DNA of 64,000 nucleotides from Desulfobacteraceae bacterium 4572_130 (GCA_002084425.1 NBLN01000007.1:62001-126000), one strand, 5' to 3'; counted from the first letter of the stretch, positions 52,803 through 61,184 are shown. A program made the numbers and translations. Notes: generated by a model from the letters alone, not told the origin.

Positions 52803-53432
52803 CTAATATTTTAAAGCAGATTTCAAACTTTTTTTAAATGCTTTTTCATGAATATTTGCTGCCATATGAACAGGACTTTTTTCTGTAATTGGATCCCAAT
52901 TTGCAGGATTTGCTGTGCAGAAAAATTGTACTTCAAGACCAAATCTTATTCTAGCTTTATCAAGATTTAATCCTTTAATTTTTTTTGCAGCATCCCATGT
53001 TGCTCCACAAGGCGCCCCTCTTATCACTTCAATTTTTTTAATATTATTATCATGTATTTTAAGACTTATTTTCGGGGCACCAAATAATTCTCCATATTTT
53101 CCAAGACAGACCTGTCTTGAAAGCATACATCATGTTAAAGGTGTAAAAGCTTCTCCTAGTGTTATTTTTTTACCTGAAGCAATTATAGGTATTTTTTTTT
53201 TCTGGCATAAAAGAGCAAGATCTGTTGAAAGGTCAGGATGTTTTAAAAAATCAAGCACAAGATCAGTATTTAAATTTAAAGGTAGATATTTGCTTGCATC
53301 ATCTATAATAAAAGGTAAGGGTAAATTAATATCAATAATCTCAATGGAAAAATTATTATTACCAAATCTTTTTATCCCAGCTATTTTGCTGTTTCCTGAA
53401 CCATTTTCTTGAAATACTGTAATTTTTTGCAT
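52803..53432 (-). CDS. dfsP: DUF166 family selenoprotein with in-frame UGA (probable Sec101)
   Basis: I join what would be two short genes (53130-53432 and 52803-53126). The first reads to EAFTPLT and then TGA at 53132-53130; the same frame continues with Cys, Met and LSRQVCLGKYGELFGAPKIS. Read through, the product is 209 residues with a Sec-Cys pair. Both halves have DUF166 features, for example LPFIIDDASKYLPLN, then IEVIRGAPCGATWDAAKKI. A hairpin with a GGUCU loop starts ten bases after the TGA, as needed for a bacterial SECIS. Neighbours are YqeB/YqeC (selenium). I recall the NCBI name DfsP for such proteins but cannot check it. Biochemical role unknown. Confidence 0.82.
53102..53119 (-). 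promoter_or_regulatory. Candidate bacterial SECIS element
   Basis: On the coding strand CAAGACAGGTCTGTCTTG folds as a six-pair stem (CAAGAC / GTCTTG) with the apical loop AGGUCU. GGUCU begins 17 nt after the UGA. The E. coli fdhF SECIS, as I remember it, has the same AGGUCU loop with 18 nt between UGA and GGUCU. This would recruit SelB with Sec-tRNA. Confidence 0.78.
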
Positions 53433-53434
53433 AT

Positions 53435-54088
53435 CTAAAAACCAAGCTCTTCATTAATTAAGATGATTTTAACTCGTTTCTTGGGAAAGCATTTTTCTGT
53501 TATTGACCATGTATTACATATACGATCAGGACTTTTGCAGTCATGGCAAATCCCTGTTTCTTTACATGGGGTTTTTTTATCTAGATTCATTGTATTTACA
53601 GGAGCAGCATAATTTTTTATTCTAAACATTGCATCTTCTATATCACCACATATTTTGTTTCTTCCTGCAATAATAATTACATTTTTAGGACCAAAGGCAA
53701 TACCATTAATTCTGTTTCCTATCATATCAAGATTTACAAGTTGTCCATCCTCTGTTATTGCATTTGTACCTGTAATAAAAAGATCCACCAGCAAAGATTG
53801 TCTGCGAAGTTCCATTTGTTCCTCAAAAGAAAGATTTTGGTTAAAAGTATTTAAAACTTTTAAATTATTATCATCTTTAAGTGCATGAAAAAGTCCAGTA
53901 GATACAAAACTCATTGATCCACCCCAGGACACACTTTTAATATTTAAACTGGGGATAATGTCGTTTAATGCAATGTCTTTGCCAGCTTTTGCATTGGATG
54001 CAATAAAAACTTCAAAATTATTTTTTTCAAGTTTTTCTTTAATTTGTTCAAGTTTAATATTCCAGTAATTATTAACAGGATTTTTCAT
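53435..54088 (-). CDS. LUD-domain protein (DUF162 / lactate-utilisation-like)
   Basis: A 217-residue LUD-domain protein. The fold start reads LKEKLEKN-type helices, then VSWGGSMSFVSTGL, LFITGTNAITEDGQLVNLD and KNVIIIAGRNKI. The C-terminus has a Cys-rich cluster, PCKETGICHDCKSPDRIC, seen in this subgroup, which could bind metal. True LutC partners (LutA, LutB) are absent, so lactate oxidation is not supported. It is the first gene of the operon with the DUF166 selenoprotein (2 bases apart), the small membrane protein and YqeB, which suggests a shared role in selenium or hydroxylase function. Confidence 0.82.
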   Translation of the reverse strand: MKNPVNNYWNIKLEQIKEKLEKNNFEVFIASNAKAGKDIALNDIIPSLNIKSVSWGGSMSFVSTGLFHALKDDNNLKVLNTFNQNLSFEEQMELRRQSLLVDLFITGTNAITEDGQLVNLDMIGNRINGIAFGPKNVIIIAGRNKICGDIEDAMFRIKNYAAPVNTMNLDKKTPCKETGICHDCKSPDRICNTWSITEKCFPKKRVKIILINEELGF

Positions 54089-54516
54089 ATTTATAATCTC
54101 CTATTTTTTTAATGATTAAAGTATTTAAAAGTTTTATTAATAGTGTTGTCATGAAAATTATTTATTTACTTTAATAGTATATGAATTTTCATTTTTATAT
54201 GAAAGAATTTACCAGGAATTAAAAACCAGATCTGCCTCGTAGCTGTTATTATATATTAAATCAATTTTTTATAAGTTCATCAACCCTAATATTTTGATTT
54301 TTAATATTCATTACAGTAAAAAAACAAAAATATGCAATCTATTTTTTGTTTTTTTTAAAAAACAAAAAATAGATTTGACTAAACAAAATTCTTTTTTTAT
54401 AGTCATTTACTATTAAACAAAATTCGTTATACAGCATATACATTCCATTAATACTATTTGTTTTTTGTGTTTATAAAAGTTAGTTTTGCTTAATTTTAAA
54501 CTACAGGAGATATTCA
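54089..54516. other. Divergent intergenic region of 428 bases
   Basis: It lies between the selenium operon (minus) and the acetyl-CoA synthetase gene (plus), so both promoters should be inside. It holds a partial copy of the dispersed hairpin repeat (54148-54182), a reverse relative of repeat B (about 54210-54240), a long perfect palindrome (54336-54375) and the direct repeat TAAACAAAATTC at about 54381 and 54414. No gene is seen. Confidence 0.5.
54336..54375. promoter_or_regulatory. Perfect 19-bp inverted repeat (possible cruciform, operator or terminator)
   Basis: AATCTATTTTTTGTTTTTT (54336-54354), a two-base centre, then AAAAAACAAAAAATAGATT (54357-54375) form perfect arms. The sequence is almost purely A/T. 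It sits about 140 bases before the acetyl-CoA synthetase start, between divergent operons. Confidence 0.6.
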
Positions 54517-56550
54517 ATGAGTACTAAGGATGTAAAAAAAACTACAGAAGCACAGATTGCTGTGCATTGGCAGGAAGAGGATTACTATTATCCTTCATCC
54601 CAATTTACTGGTCAGGCAAACTTAACTGATCCATCCATTCGTAAAAGATTTAGTCTTGATAATTTTCCAGATTATTATACTGAGTTTGCTGAACTGCTTA
54701 CTTGGTATAAGTATTGGGATGAAGTTTTAGATACAAGTGATCCACCATGTTGGAAGTGGTTTAAAGGTGGGAAATTAAATGCAAGTTTTAACTGCATAGA
54801 TAGGCATCTTAATAAAAACAAAAATAAAACTGCCATTCATTTTGTGCCTGAGCTTGAAGAGGAAAGAGTTGATCATATAACTTATCAAGAATTATATGTA
54901 AGAGTAAATGAATTTGCTGCACTTCTTAGGGATTTTGCAGGATTAAAAAAAGGAGATAGAGTAACAATTCATATGCCCATGTCTGCTGAACTTCCCATTA
55001 CTATGTTGGCATGTGCAAGGCTTGGCGTAATTCATTCAGTTGTGTTTGGAGGATTTTCTGCCAGTGCCTGTGCTGACAGAATTATAGATTCCAATAGCAG
55101 GGTTTTAATTAGTATGGATGCATATTATAGAAGTGGTAAGTTACTGAACCATAAACAAAATGCTGATGAAGCTGTTCAAATATCAAAAAATGAGGGACAG
55201 ATTGTTGATAAAGTACTTGTATGGCAGCGCTATCCTGGAAAATATTCTTCTGAAACTCCTATGGTTGAAAATAGAGATTTTTTTGTAAATGATGTTATTA
55301 AAAATTATTATGGTGAACGTATTGAACCTGAACATATGCTTGCTGAAGACCCTCTTTTCCTGATGTACACAAGTGGAACAACAGGAAAACCCAAGGGATG
55401 CCAGCACAGCACAGGAGGTTATCTGGCATATGTAGCAGGAATGTCTAAATATATTCAAGATATTCATCCGGAGGATGTTTATTGGTGTATGGCTGATATA
55501 GGATGGATTACAGGTCATTCATTTATTGTTTATGGTCCCTTGGCTTTATGTGCTTCAACTGTGATTTACGAAGGTGTACCAACTTATCCTGATGCTGGAA
55601 GGTCCTGGAGAATAGCCCAAGATCTTGATGTAAATATATTTCATACAGCTCCTACAGCTATTCGTGCTCTAAGAAAAATCGGTCCTGATGAACCTGCAAA
55701 ATATAACTACCATTTTAAACATATGACAACAGTTGGCGAACCAATTGAGCCTGAAGTATGGAAATGGTATGAATCTGTTGTTGGGAAAGGAAAGGCAACT
55801 ATTGTTGATACATGGTGGCAAACAGAAACAGGAGGTTTTCTATGTAGTACCGTGCCTGGAATAGAACCAATGAAACCAGGCAGTGCGGGCCCTGGTGTTC
55901 CTGGTATTCATCCAATTATTTATGATGATGATGGCAATGAAATTACTCAATCTGGAATTGCAGGAAATATATGTATTCAAAATCCATGGCCTGGGGGTTT
56001 TCAGACTATTTGGGGTGATAGAGATAGATATGTTGAGTCATATTATGCAAGATACTGTAAAGATCCAAATAGTAAAGACTGGAGAGATTGGCCCTATCTT
56101 GCTGGGGATGCAGCTACTAGGTCAGAAGATGGTTATTACAGAATTCTTGGTAGAATTGATGATGTTATAAATGTTTCTGGTCATAGACTTGGCACAAAGG
56201 AGATTGAATCTGCTGCACTTGTTGTAGAAGAAATTGCAGAAGCTGCAGTTGTATCAGTTGCACATGATATTAAAGGTACAGAGCCTGACCTTTATGTGGC
56301 TTTAAAACCCGGCATAGAATCAAGTGATGAAATTGTGCAAAAAGTATCAGATACTATATGCAGCCAGATTGGTAAGATTGCAAAACCAAGAAAGATATGG
56401 CTTGTTCCTGATATGCCAAAAACTCGTTCTGGAAAGATTATGAGGAGAGTTCTTGGATCAATTTCTAATTCGCAAGATGTTGGAGATGTTATGACTCTTG
56501 CAAATCCTGAAATAGTTGAAACAATAAAAAATATGGTTCAGAATACATAA
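54517..56550 (+). CDS. acs: Acetyl-CoA synthetase (acetate-CoA ligase)
   Basis: An AMP-forming acyl-CoA synthetase of 677 residues, the usual Acs length. Motifs are the P-loop LFLMYTSGTTGKPKGCQH, TVIYEGVPTYPDAGRSW, DTWWQTETGGFLCST in the acyl pocket, and PKTRSGKIMRRVLG, which carries the catalytic Lys that is often acetylated. It activates acetate via acetyl-adenylate. CAGGAGA upstream. With the paralogue and symporter that follow it makes an acetate/propionate assimilation unit. Confidence 0.92.
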   Translation: MSTKDVKKTTEAQIAVHWQEEDYYYPSSQFTGQANLTDPSIRKRFSLDNFPDYYTEFAELLTWYKYWDEVLDTSDPPCWKWFKGGKLNASFNCIDRHLNKNKNKTAIHFVPELEEERVDHITYQELYVRVNEFAALLRDFAGLKKGDRVTIHMPMSAELPITMLACARLGVIHSVVFGGFSASACADRIIDSNSRVLISMDAYYRSGKLLNHKQNADEAVQISKNEGQIVDKVLVWQRYPGKYSSETPMVENRDFFVNDVIKNYYGERIEPEHMLAEDPLFLMYTSGTTGKPKGCQHSTGGYLAYVAGMSKYIQDIHPEDVYWCMADIGWITGHSFIVYGPLALCASTVIYEGVPTYPDAGRSWRIAQDLDVNIFHTAPTAIRALRKIGPDEPAKYNYHFKHMTTVGEPIEPEVWKWYESVVGKGKATIVDTWWQTETGGFLCSTVPGIEPMKPGSAGPGVPGIHPIIYDDDGNEITQSGIAGNICIQNPWPGGFQTIWGDRDRYVESYYARYCKDPNSKDWRDWPYLAGDAATRSEDGYYRILGRIDDVINVSGHRLGTKEIESAALVVEEIAEAAVVSVAHDIKGTEPDLYVALKPGIESSDEIVQKVSDTICSQIGKIAKPRKIWLVPDMPKTRSGKIMRRVLGSISNSQDVGDVMTLANPEIVETIKNMVQNT

Positions 56551-56581
56551 TAAAAAATAAAGAAATAGGACAATAAACAAT

Positions 56582-56706
56582 GATGATGTCGTAAACTTAT
56601 CATTACTTTGATGTAGTATTTTTTTTAAGACTTCAACATACTACATGTGGGTTCAAATTTTTAAAGAATACTATATTTTGTATGTGAAGCTTGACATAAT
56701 AGCATC
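56582..56706 (+). repeat. Dispersed hairpin repeat, copy with compensatory change
   Basis: The core stem is ATGTAGTAT (56611-56619) / ATACTACAT (56638-56646). Compared with copy 3 at 20.1 kb, the A-T pair next to TAGTAT is replaced by G-C on both sides. GATG at the start and CATC at the end keep the outer pair. It occupies the first part of the 364-base gap before the second synthetase. Confidence 0.65.
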
Positions 56707-56797
56707 TATATTTTAAATTTAAACATTTAAAAAGTTCATTAATATTGTTTTTATTAAATTTTCATGGTTTTATAAAAACTTTATTTTAATAAAAAAA

Positions 56798-56880
56798 ATG
56801 GTATTGAGCCAGACCCCATATATTTTCAAATTTTGAAAAAAATATTGGAAAAAGTAAAATGAAAATTTTTACAATACCGT
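56798..56880. repeat. 83-base segment with inverted ends and GAGCCAGACCCC
   Basis: ATGGTATTG (56798-56806) and CAATACCGT (56872-56880) are near-perfect inverted ends. Just inside the left end is GAGCCAGACCCC. I associate that motif with sequences next to REP-associated transposase genes in other bacteria, from memory only. It could be a small non-autonomous mobile element or a structured RNA. Confidence 0.35.
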
Positions 56881-56914
56881 AAATTTTAAATTTTTTATAA
56901 AAAGGGATAGGTTT

Positions 56915-58816
56915 ATGACAAATTTATATGACAAAGCTTATGAGCAATCAATTAATGATCCTAATGCATTTTGGGGAAACATAGCTGAATCCTGCCATTG
57001 GTATAAAAAATGGGATAAAGTCCTTGATGATTCTAATAAACCATTTTATCGGTGGTTTATAGGCGGAGAGATGAACACATGTTATAATGCATTGGATTTA
57101 CATATTGATAATGGTATTGGTGATAATACTGCACTTATTTATGACAGTCCTGTAACAAATACTAAGAAAAAATATTCTTTTTTTGAATTAAGAGATGAAG
57201 TTGCAAAGTTTGCAGGTGTTCTTGCATCACGAAATGTTAAAAAAGGGGATAGAGTAATAATATATATGCCAATGATTGCAGAAGCTGCTATTGCAATGCT
57301 TGCTTGTGCGCGCCTTGGTGCTGTTCATTCTGTTGTGTTTGGGGGTTTTGCAGCAAACGAACTTGCAACGCGTTTAAATGATGCAAAACCAAAGGTAATT
57401 GTATCTGCTTCCTGTGGTATTGAAATTAAAAAAGTTATAGCCTATAAACCACTTCTTGATAAAGCTATTGAACTTGCAGAAGTAAAACCTGAATCATGTA
57501 TAATTTTTCAACGTCCTCAAGAACAAGCCAGTATGATAGAAGGCAGAGATTTTGATTGGGAACAAATGATGGCAAGTGCAACGCCCCATGATTGTGTTCC
57601 TGTTAAGGCAACAGATCCTCTTTATATACTTTATACTTCAGGTACAACAGGTGATCCTAAGGGAGTTGTAAGAGATAATGGAGGACATCTTGTTGCTTTA
57701 AAATGGAGTATGAAGGCTGTTTATAATATGGAACAAGGTGATGTTTATTGGGCTGCATCAGATATTGGCTGGGTAGTAGGCCATTCCTATATTGTATATG
57801 CTCCCCTTTTCCAAGGGTGTACAACCATTCTTTTTGAAGGAAAACCCGTAGGTACTCCAGATGCGGGAGTGTTCTGGCGTATAATCTCGGAACATAAAGT
57901 AAAAGCTCTTTTCACAGCTCCAACAGCATTTAGAGCTATTAAAAGAGATGATCCCAAGGCAGAACTTATGAAGGATTATGATATTTCATGTTTTAAGACT
58001 CTTTTTCTTGCAGGAGAGCGTCTTGATCCTGATACTCTTTTTTGGGCTGAAAAAAATATAGGAGTTCCTGTTATTGATCATTGGTGGCAAACAGAAACAG
58101 GTTGGGCAATTGCAGCAAACTGCATGGGACTTCACCATTTTCAAGTAAAACCTGGTTCTCCCACAAAAGCTGCACCGGGATGGAATATTCATGTTGTTGA
58201 TGCTGAAACAAAACCTGTTAAAGCTGGTGAAATTGGAGCTATTGTAATAAAACTTCCCCTGCCTCCTGGAGCCCTTCCAACTCTTTGGCAGAATGATGAA
58301 AGATACATTGAAGCTTATCTTAAAGAATTTCCAGGATATTATAAAACAGCAGATGCAGGATATATTGATGAAGAAGGATATGTTTATGTAATGACTAGAA
58401 CAGATGATATTATTAATGTTGCTGGGCATAGACTTTCCACAGGAGCAATGGAAGAAGTTCTTGCAAATCATCCTGATGTTGCAGAATGTGCTGTTATGGG
58501 AGTTGAAAATCAGTTAAAAGGACAAATTCCTTTAGGATTTCTTGTACTTAATGCAGGTGTTACAAGGGATCATAATGAAATTGTTAAAGAAACTATTCAA
58601 ATGGTAAGAGATAAAATTGGTCCTGTTGCAGCATTTAAAACAGCAACTGTTGTAAAAAGACTTCCTAAAACAAGATCAGGAAAAATTCTTAGAGGAACAA
58701 TGCAGAAGATTGCAGAGAAAAAAGACTATAAAGTTCCTGCTACCATTGATGATTCTAGTATTCTTGGTGAAATTACAGATGCTCTTGGTAAAATTGGATA
58801 TGGAGAAAAAGCCTAG
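56915..58816 (+). CDS. prpE: Propionyl-CoA synthetase-like acyl-CoA synthetase (PrpE group)
   Basis: A 633-residue AMP-forming synthetase, shorter than the Acs upstream and of the PrpE/ACSS3 type. It has YILYTSGTTGDPKGVVRDNG, where the Arg-Asp-Asn-Gly after VV is typical of propionyl-CoA synthetases, DHWWQTETGWAIAAN in the acyl pocket and PKTRSGKILRGTMQ with the catalytic Lys. It probably activates propionate and acetate. The start ATG follows AAAGGGATAGGTTT. A hairpin after its stop may end the transcript before the symporter gene. Confidence 0.88.
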   Translation: MTNLYDKAYEQSINDPNAFWGNIAESCHWYKKWDKVLDDSNKPFYRWFIGGEMNTCYNALDLHIDNGIGDNTALIYDSPVTNTKKKYSFFELRDEVAKFAGVLASRNVKKGDRVIIYMPMIAEAAIAMLACARLGAVHSVVFGGFAANELATRLNDAKPKVIVSASCGIEIKKVIAYKPLLDKAIELAEVKPESCIIFQRPQEQASMIEGRDFDWEQMMASATPHDCVPVKATDPLYILYTSGTTGDPKGVVRDNGGHLVALKWSMKAVYNMEQGDVYWAASDIGWVVGHSYIVYAPLFQGCTTILFEGKPVGTPDAGVFWRIISEHKVKALFTAPTAFRAIKRDDPKAELMKDYDISCFKTLFLAGERLDPDTLFWAEKNIGVPVIDHWWQTETGWAIAANCMGLHHFQVKPGSPTKAAPGWNIHVVDAETKPVKAGEIGAIVIKLPLPPGALPTLWQNDERYIEAYLKEFPGYYKTADAGYIDEEGYVYVMTRTDDIINVAGHRLSTGAMEEVLANHPDVAECAVMGVENQLKGQIPLGFLVLNAGVTRDHNEIVKETIQMVRDKIGPVAAFKTATVVKRLPKTRSGKILRGTMQKIAEKKDYKVPATIDDSSILGEITDALGKIGYGEKA

Positions 58817-58844
58817 AGTATTCTTAATAATTTAATAAATAAAA

Positions 58845-58893
58845 ATGGCATTGTTTAAGTTTCTATATATTAAGGTCAATGCCATCATTTTTA
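58845..58893 (+). terminator. Hairpin after prpE
   Basis: ATGGCATT (58845-58852) pairs perfectly with AATGCCAT (58879-58886) across a 26-base loop, and TCATTTTTATTT follows. It is a plausible, not strong, terminator. Confidence 0.45.
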
Positions 58894-58912
58894 TTTAAAC
58901 TTTTTAACTTTA

Positions 58913-59008
58913 AAAGGAGGTTAATAAAAAAGGTTTTTTTTAAATTTTATTATTATTTACCTAATTTTTTAGTTTTTAGACCGTAAATTCTCGGTCTCAA
59001 CCTCTTTA
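58913..59008 (+). promoter_or_regulatory. Structured leader before the symporter gene
   Basis: AAAGGAGGTT near 58913 is a perfect Shine-Dalgarno sequence with no start codon at the right distance. It can pair with AACCTCTTT near 58999 with one unpaired base. Between them AGACCG and CGGTCT (58979-58998) form a 6-bp hairpin around an 8-base loop. A leader RNA role is possible. Confidence 0.35.
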
Positions 59009-59035
59009 GATAATATAAAGATTGGAGGATTTTTT

Positions 59036-60799
59036 ATGGGTAATACAACGTGGGTTTATATTTTTCTTGGTTTATATATTATATATTGTATTTACTGGGG
59101 ACTTAAAGGTTTTTTCACAGAAAAAACATCTGCTGGATTTACAATTGCTGGAAGATCAATACCATTCATAGCTTTTCTCATGGCTGCAACCGCTGCTTCT
59201 TTTAGTGGGTGGACTTTTATTGGTCATCCCGGTGCAATTTGGGCAGCTGGGCTTGTTTATGCATTTTGTTCCTTTTATGTTGTTGCTATTCCATTAACAG
59301 GAGCTTTCTTTTCTAAACGAAACTGGCTCATGGGAAAACGCTACGGTTTTATTACTCCAGGTGATATGTATGCTTATTATTATAATAGTGAAGCATTACG
59401 CTGGCTTACTGTTTTAACTGCTGTTTTATATTCTGTTTTTTATTCAGCATTGCAGCTTATGGCAGCAGCAGCTCTTTTTAAGGTTGTATGTGGGGTACCA
59501 TTTACTATGGGTGCTTTTTTTATGGCTGCTATTGTATGGTTTTACATTGTTGCAGGAGGAATGAAAGCAAGTACATGGGTTGGTGTTATTCAGTTTATTT
59601 TAATGATACTAGGTATTATTATTCTTGGTGCATATGTTCTTGCACATTTTGGCGGCTGGACAGCTTTTGTTGCTCAAGTTAATGGACTTGAATCAAAATT
59701 TCTTGAAATTCCAGGATTAATTCATTTTGAACTTACTAGAAAGTGGACAGCAATTTATCTTTTAACTTATATGTTTGCTCTTATGGGAATTCAGTCATCT
59801 CCTGCTTTTACTATGTGGAATTTTGGAATCAAATCCCCAAAACCACTTGCTTGGCAGCAATCATTTATGACCGTATTTGTAGTAGGTTTGTCTCTTTTCT
59901 TTTTTGCAGCATTTCAGGGATTAGGAGCTAAAATTCTTGAGCTTCAACAATTTGAAGGATTTGTAGGCATTGGCTCAAGTGCAGTTGTACCTCAATTAAT
60001 GAGTACATTTTTGCCGCCTGTTATGCTGGGTCTAGTTTTTATGGGCGCTATTTCAGCAATTCATTCTACTGCTGCTCCTTATGTTGGAACAGGTGGTTCA
60101 ATTTTATTACGTGATGTATATTGGAGATATATTAGAAATAAACAAGCAGGTGAAAGCGAGCAGATATGGATGAACAGAGTTTTTGCAACTGTAATCACTT
60201 TGCTAGCATTATTTGTTGGACTTAATTCAAAAGCAATGCTTGTTATTCTAGGTGCTTTTGCAACTTCATTTGGTGCTTTAATGTATATTCTTCAGCTTGG
60301 TGTACTCTGGGGTTGGAAATTTCCAAGAATTGGTGCAATACTTGGTATGATAGTGGGTATTATTGTTGTAATTGTTACTTATCAATATAAAATTTTAACT
60401 ATTCATCCTGCAGCATGGGGAACTGGATTAGGTCTTATTGTTGCTTATCTTTGCAGAGGACTTGGCTTAAAAGATGATGAAGAAACTGTAAAACGACAAA
60501 CTGAAGTTCGGAGCTGGCTTGATGATGTTGATGCTCCAACAGAAAGTGGTGTAAAATGGAGAGGTATTTGTAAGGTTCTTGTGCCTGTATGGTTCTTTTT
60601 TGCTATTGGACCTGGTGCATTATTAGCCTGTAAAGCATTTTCATTTGCAAGTTTTCCTCATGTATGGTCATGGCAGTTAGCATGGTGGGTATATGCAATT
60701 TTTATGATGTATGCTCTTTGCTTTAAAGCTGAAATGTCAACTACTAGTGAAGAACAAATCAGGCGTGCCGATACAGAAACAATGAATGTAACAGAATAA
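59036..60799 (+). CDS. Sodium:solute symporter (SSS family), probably for acetate or another short-chain acid
   Basis: A 587-residue polytopic transporter of the SSS family with about 13 helices. The N-terminal region has TSAGFTIAGRSIPFIAFLMA, AASFSGWTFIGHPGAIW and LTGAFFSKRNW; a later GAISAIHSTAAPYVGTGGS matches the Na+-site region. A hydrophilic C-terminal tail ends at TETMNVTE. Position after two short-chain acyl-CoA synthetases suggests acetate or propionate as substrate. A 28-residue membrane peptide gene follows 40 bases later. TTGGAGGA is a strong ribosome-binding site. Confidence 0.88.
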   Translation: MGNTTWVYIFLGLYIIYCIYWGLKGFFTEKTSAGFTIAGRSIPFIAFLMAATAASFSGWTFIGHPGAIWAAGLVYAFCSFYVVAIPLTGAFFSKRNWLMGKRYGFITPGDMYAYYYNSEALRWLTVLTAVLYSVFYSALQLMAAAALFKVVCGVPFTMGAFFMAAIVWFYIVAGGMKASTWVGVIQFILMILGIIILGAYVLAHFGGWTAFVAQVNGLESKFLEIPGLIHFELTRKWTAIYLLTYMFALMGIQSSPAFTMWNFGIKSPKPLAWQQSFMTVFVVGLSLFFFAAFQGLGAKILELQQFEGFVGIGSSAVVPQLMSTFLPPVMLGLVFMGAISAIHSTAAPYVGTGGSILLRDVYWRYIRNKQAGESEQIWMNRVFATVITLLALFVGLNSKAMLVILGAFATSFGALMYILQLGVLWGWKFPRIGAILGMIVGIIVVIVTYQYKILTIHPAAWGTGLGLIVAYLCRGLGLKDDEETVKRQTEVRSWLDDVDAPTESGVKWRGICKVLVPVWFFFAIGPGALLACKAFSFASFPHVWSWQLAWWVYAIFMMYALCFKAEMSTTSEEQIRRADTETMNVTE

Positions 60800-60839
60800 C
60801 ATTGTTTTTTTTAACATTAAAATAAGGAGACAATATATT

Positions 60840-60926
60840 ATGGCACAAGAAGATAAATATTTGATACTTATACTTGTCTTTTCCATTCTTTTTATTGCAA
60901 GTTTTGGCTGGGGATGGTGGGGATAA
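60840..60926 (+). CDS. Symporter small accessory membrane peptide, 28 residues
   Basis: A short gene with a good AAGGAGA site: MAQEDKYLILILVFSILFIA followed by SFGWGWWG. It is a single hydrophobic helix with a charged N-terminus and a Trp/Gly end. I recall that SSS symporters in many anaerobes are followed by such tiny genes, named symporter small accessory protein. Size, position 40 bases after the symporter and composition all fit. It probably assists assembly or stability of the transporter. Confidence 0.72.
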   Translation: MAQEDKYLILILVFSILFIASFGWGWWG

Positions 60927-60949
60927 TAGAAACAAAATGATTTAAACTA

Positions 60950-60989
60950 ATATTTGCGCATCTGGAAATAATTCAGATGTGCGAATATT
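60950..60989 (+). terminator. Long hairpin after the symporter unit
   Basis: AATATTTGCGCATCTG and CAGATGTGCGAATATT can form a 16-pair stem with two G-U pairs around GAAATAATT. It lies just after the small peptide gene. The T-run is short, but the stem is the strongest in this part of the window. Confidence 0.6.
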
Positions 60990-61184
60990 TATAATTTAAA
61001 TTTAAAATCTATTACCAGTCAAAATTATGAGATTATTATATTATAGGTAGTTTGTTTTTATTAAATAATAAATGATAAAAATAACAATATTGCATATAAG
61101 TATATACTATATGCTATGGTTTATTGTTTTGTATTCTCTAACAATTTATTAACTACTTAAAATATATATATTATGGAGAATTAT

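Larger units (their letters stand above)
56551..56914. other. Intergenic region of 364 bases between the two acyl-CoA synthetases
   Basis: The first part is the dispersed hairpin repeat. The second part holds an 83-base segment bounded by inverted ends (56798-56880). No gene is seen; AAAAAGGGATAG near 56900 is the ribosome-binding site of the next gene. Confidence 0.5.

Noticed and set aside
53126-53132. DUF166 gene interpreted as a nonsense mutation or sequencing error
   Set aside because: The frame is intact on both sides, a Cys follows the TGA, a SECIS-like hairpin stands at the right distance, and neighbours are selenium genes. A simple mutation would not create all of these.
53435-54088. 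LUD protein as LutC of a lactate utilisation operon
   Set aside because: LutA and LutB are absent, and the neighbours are selenium and hydroxylase genes.
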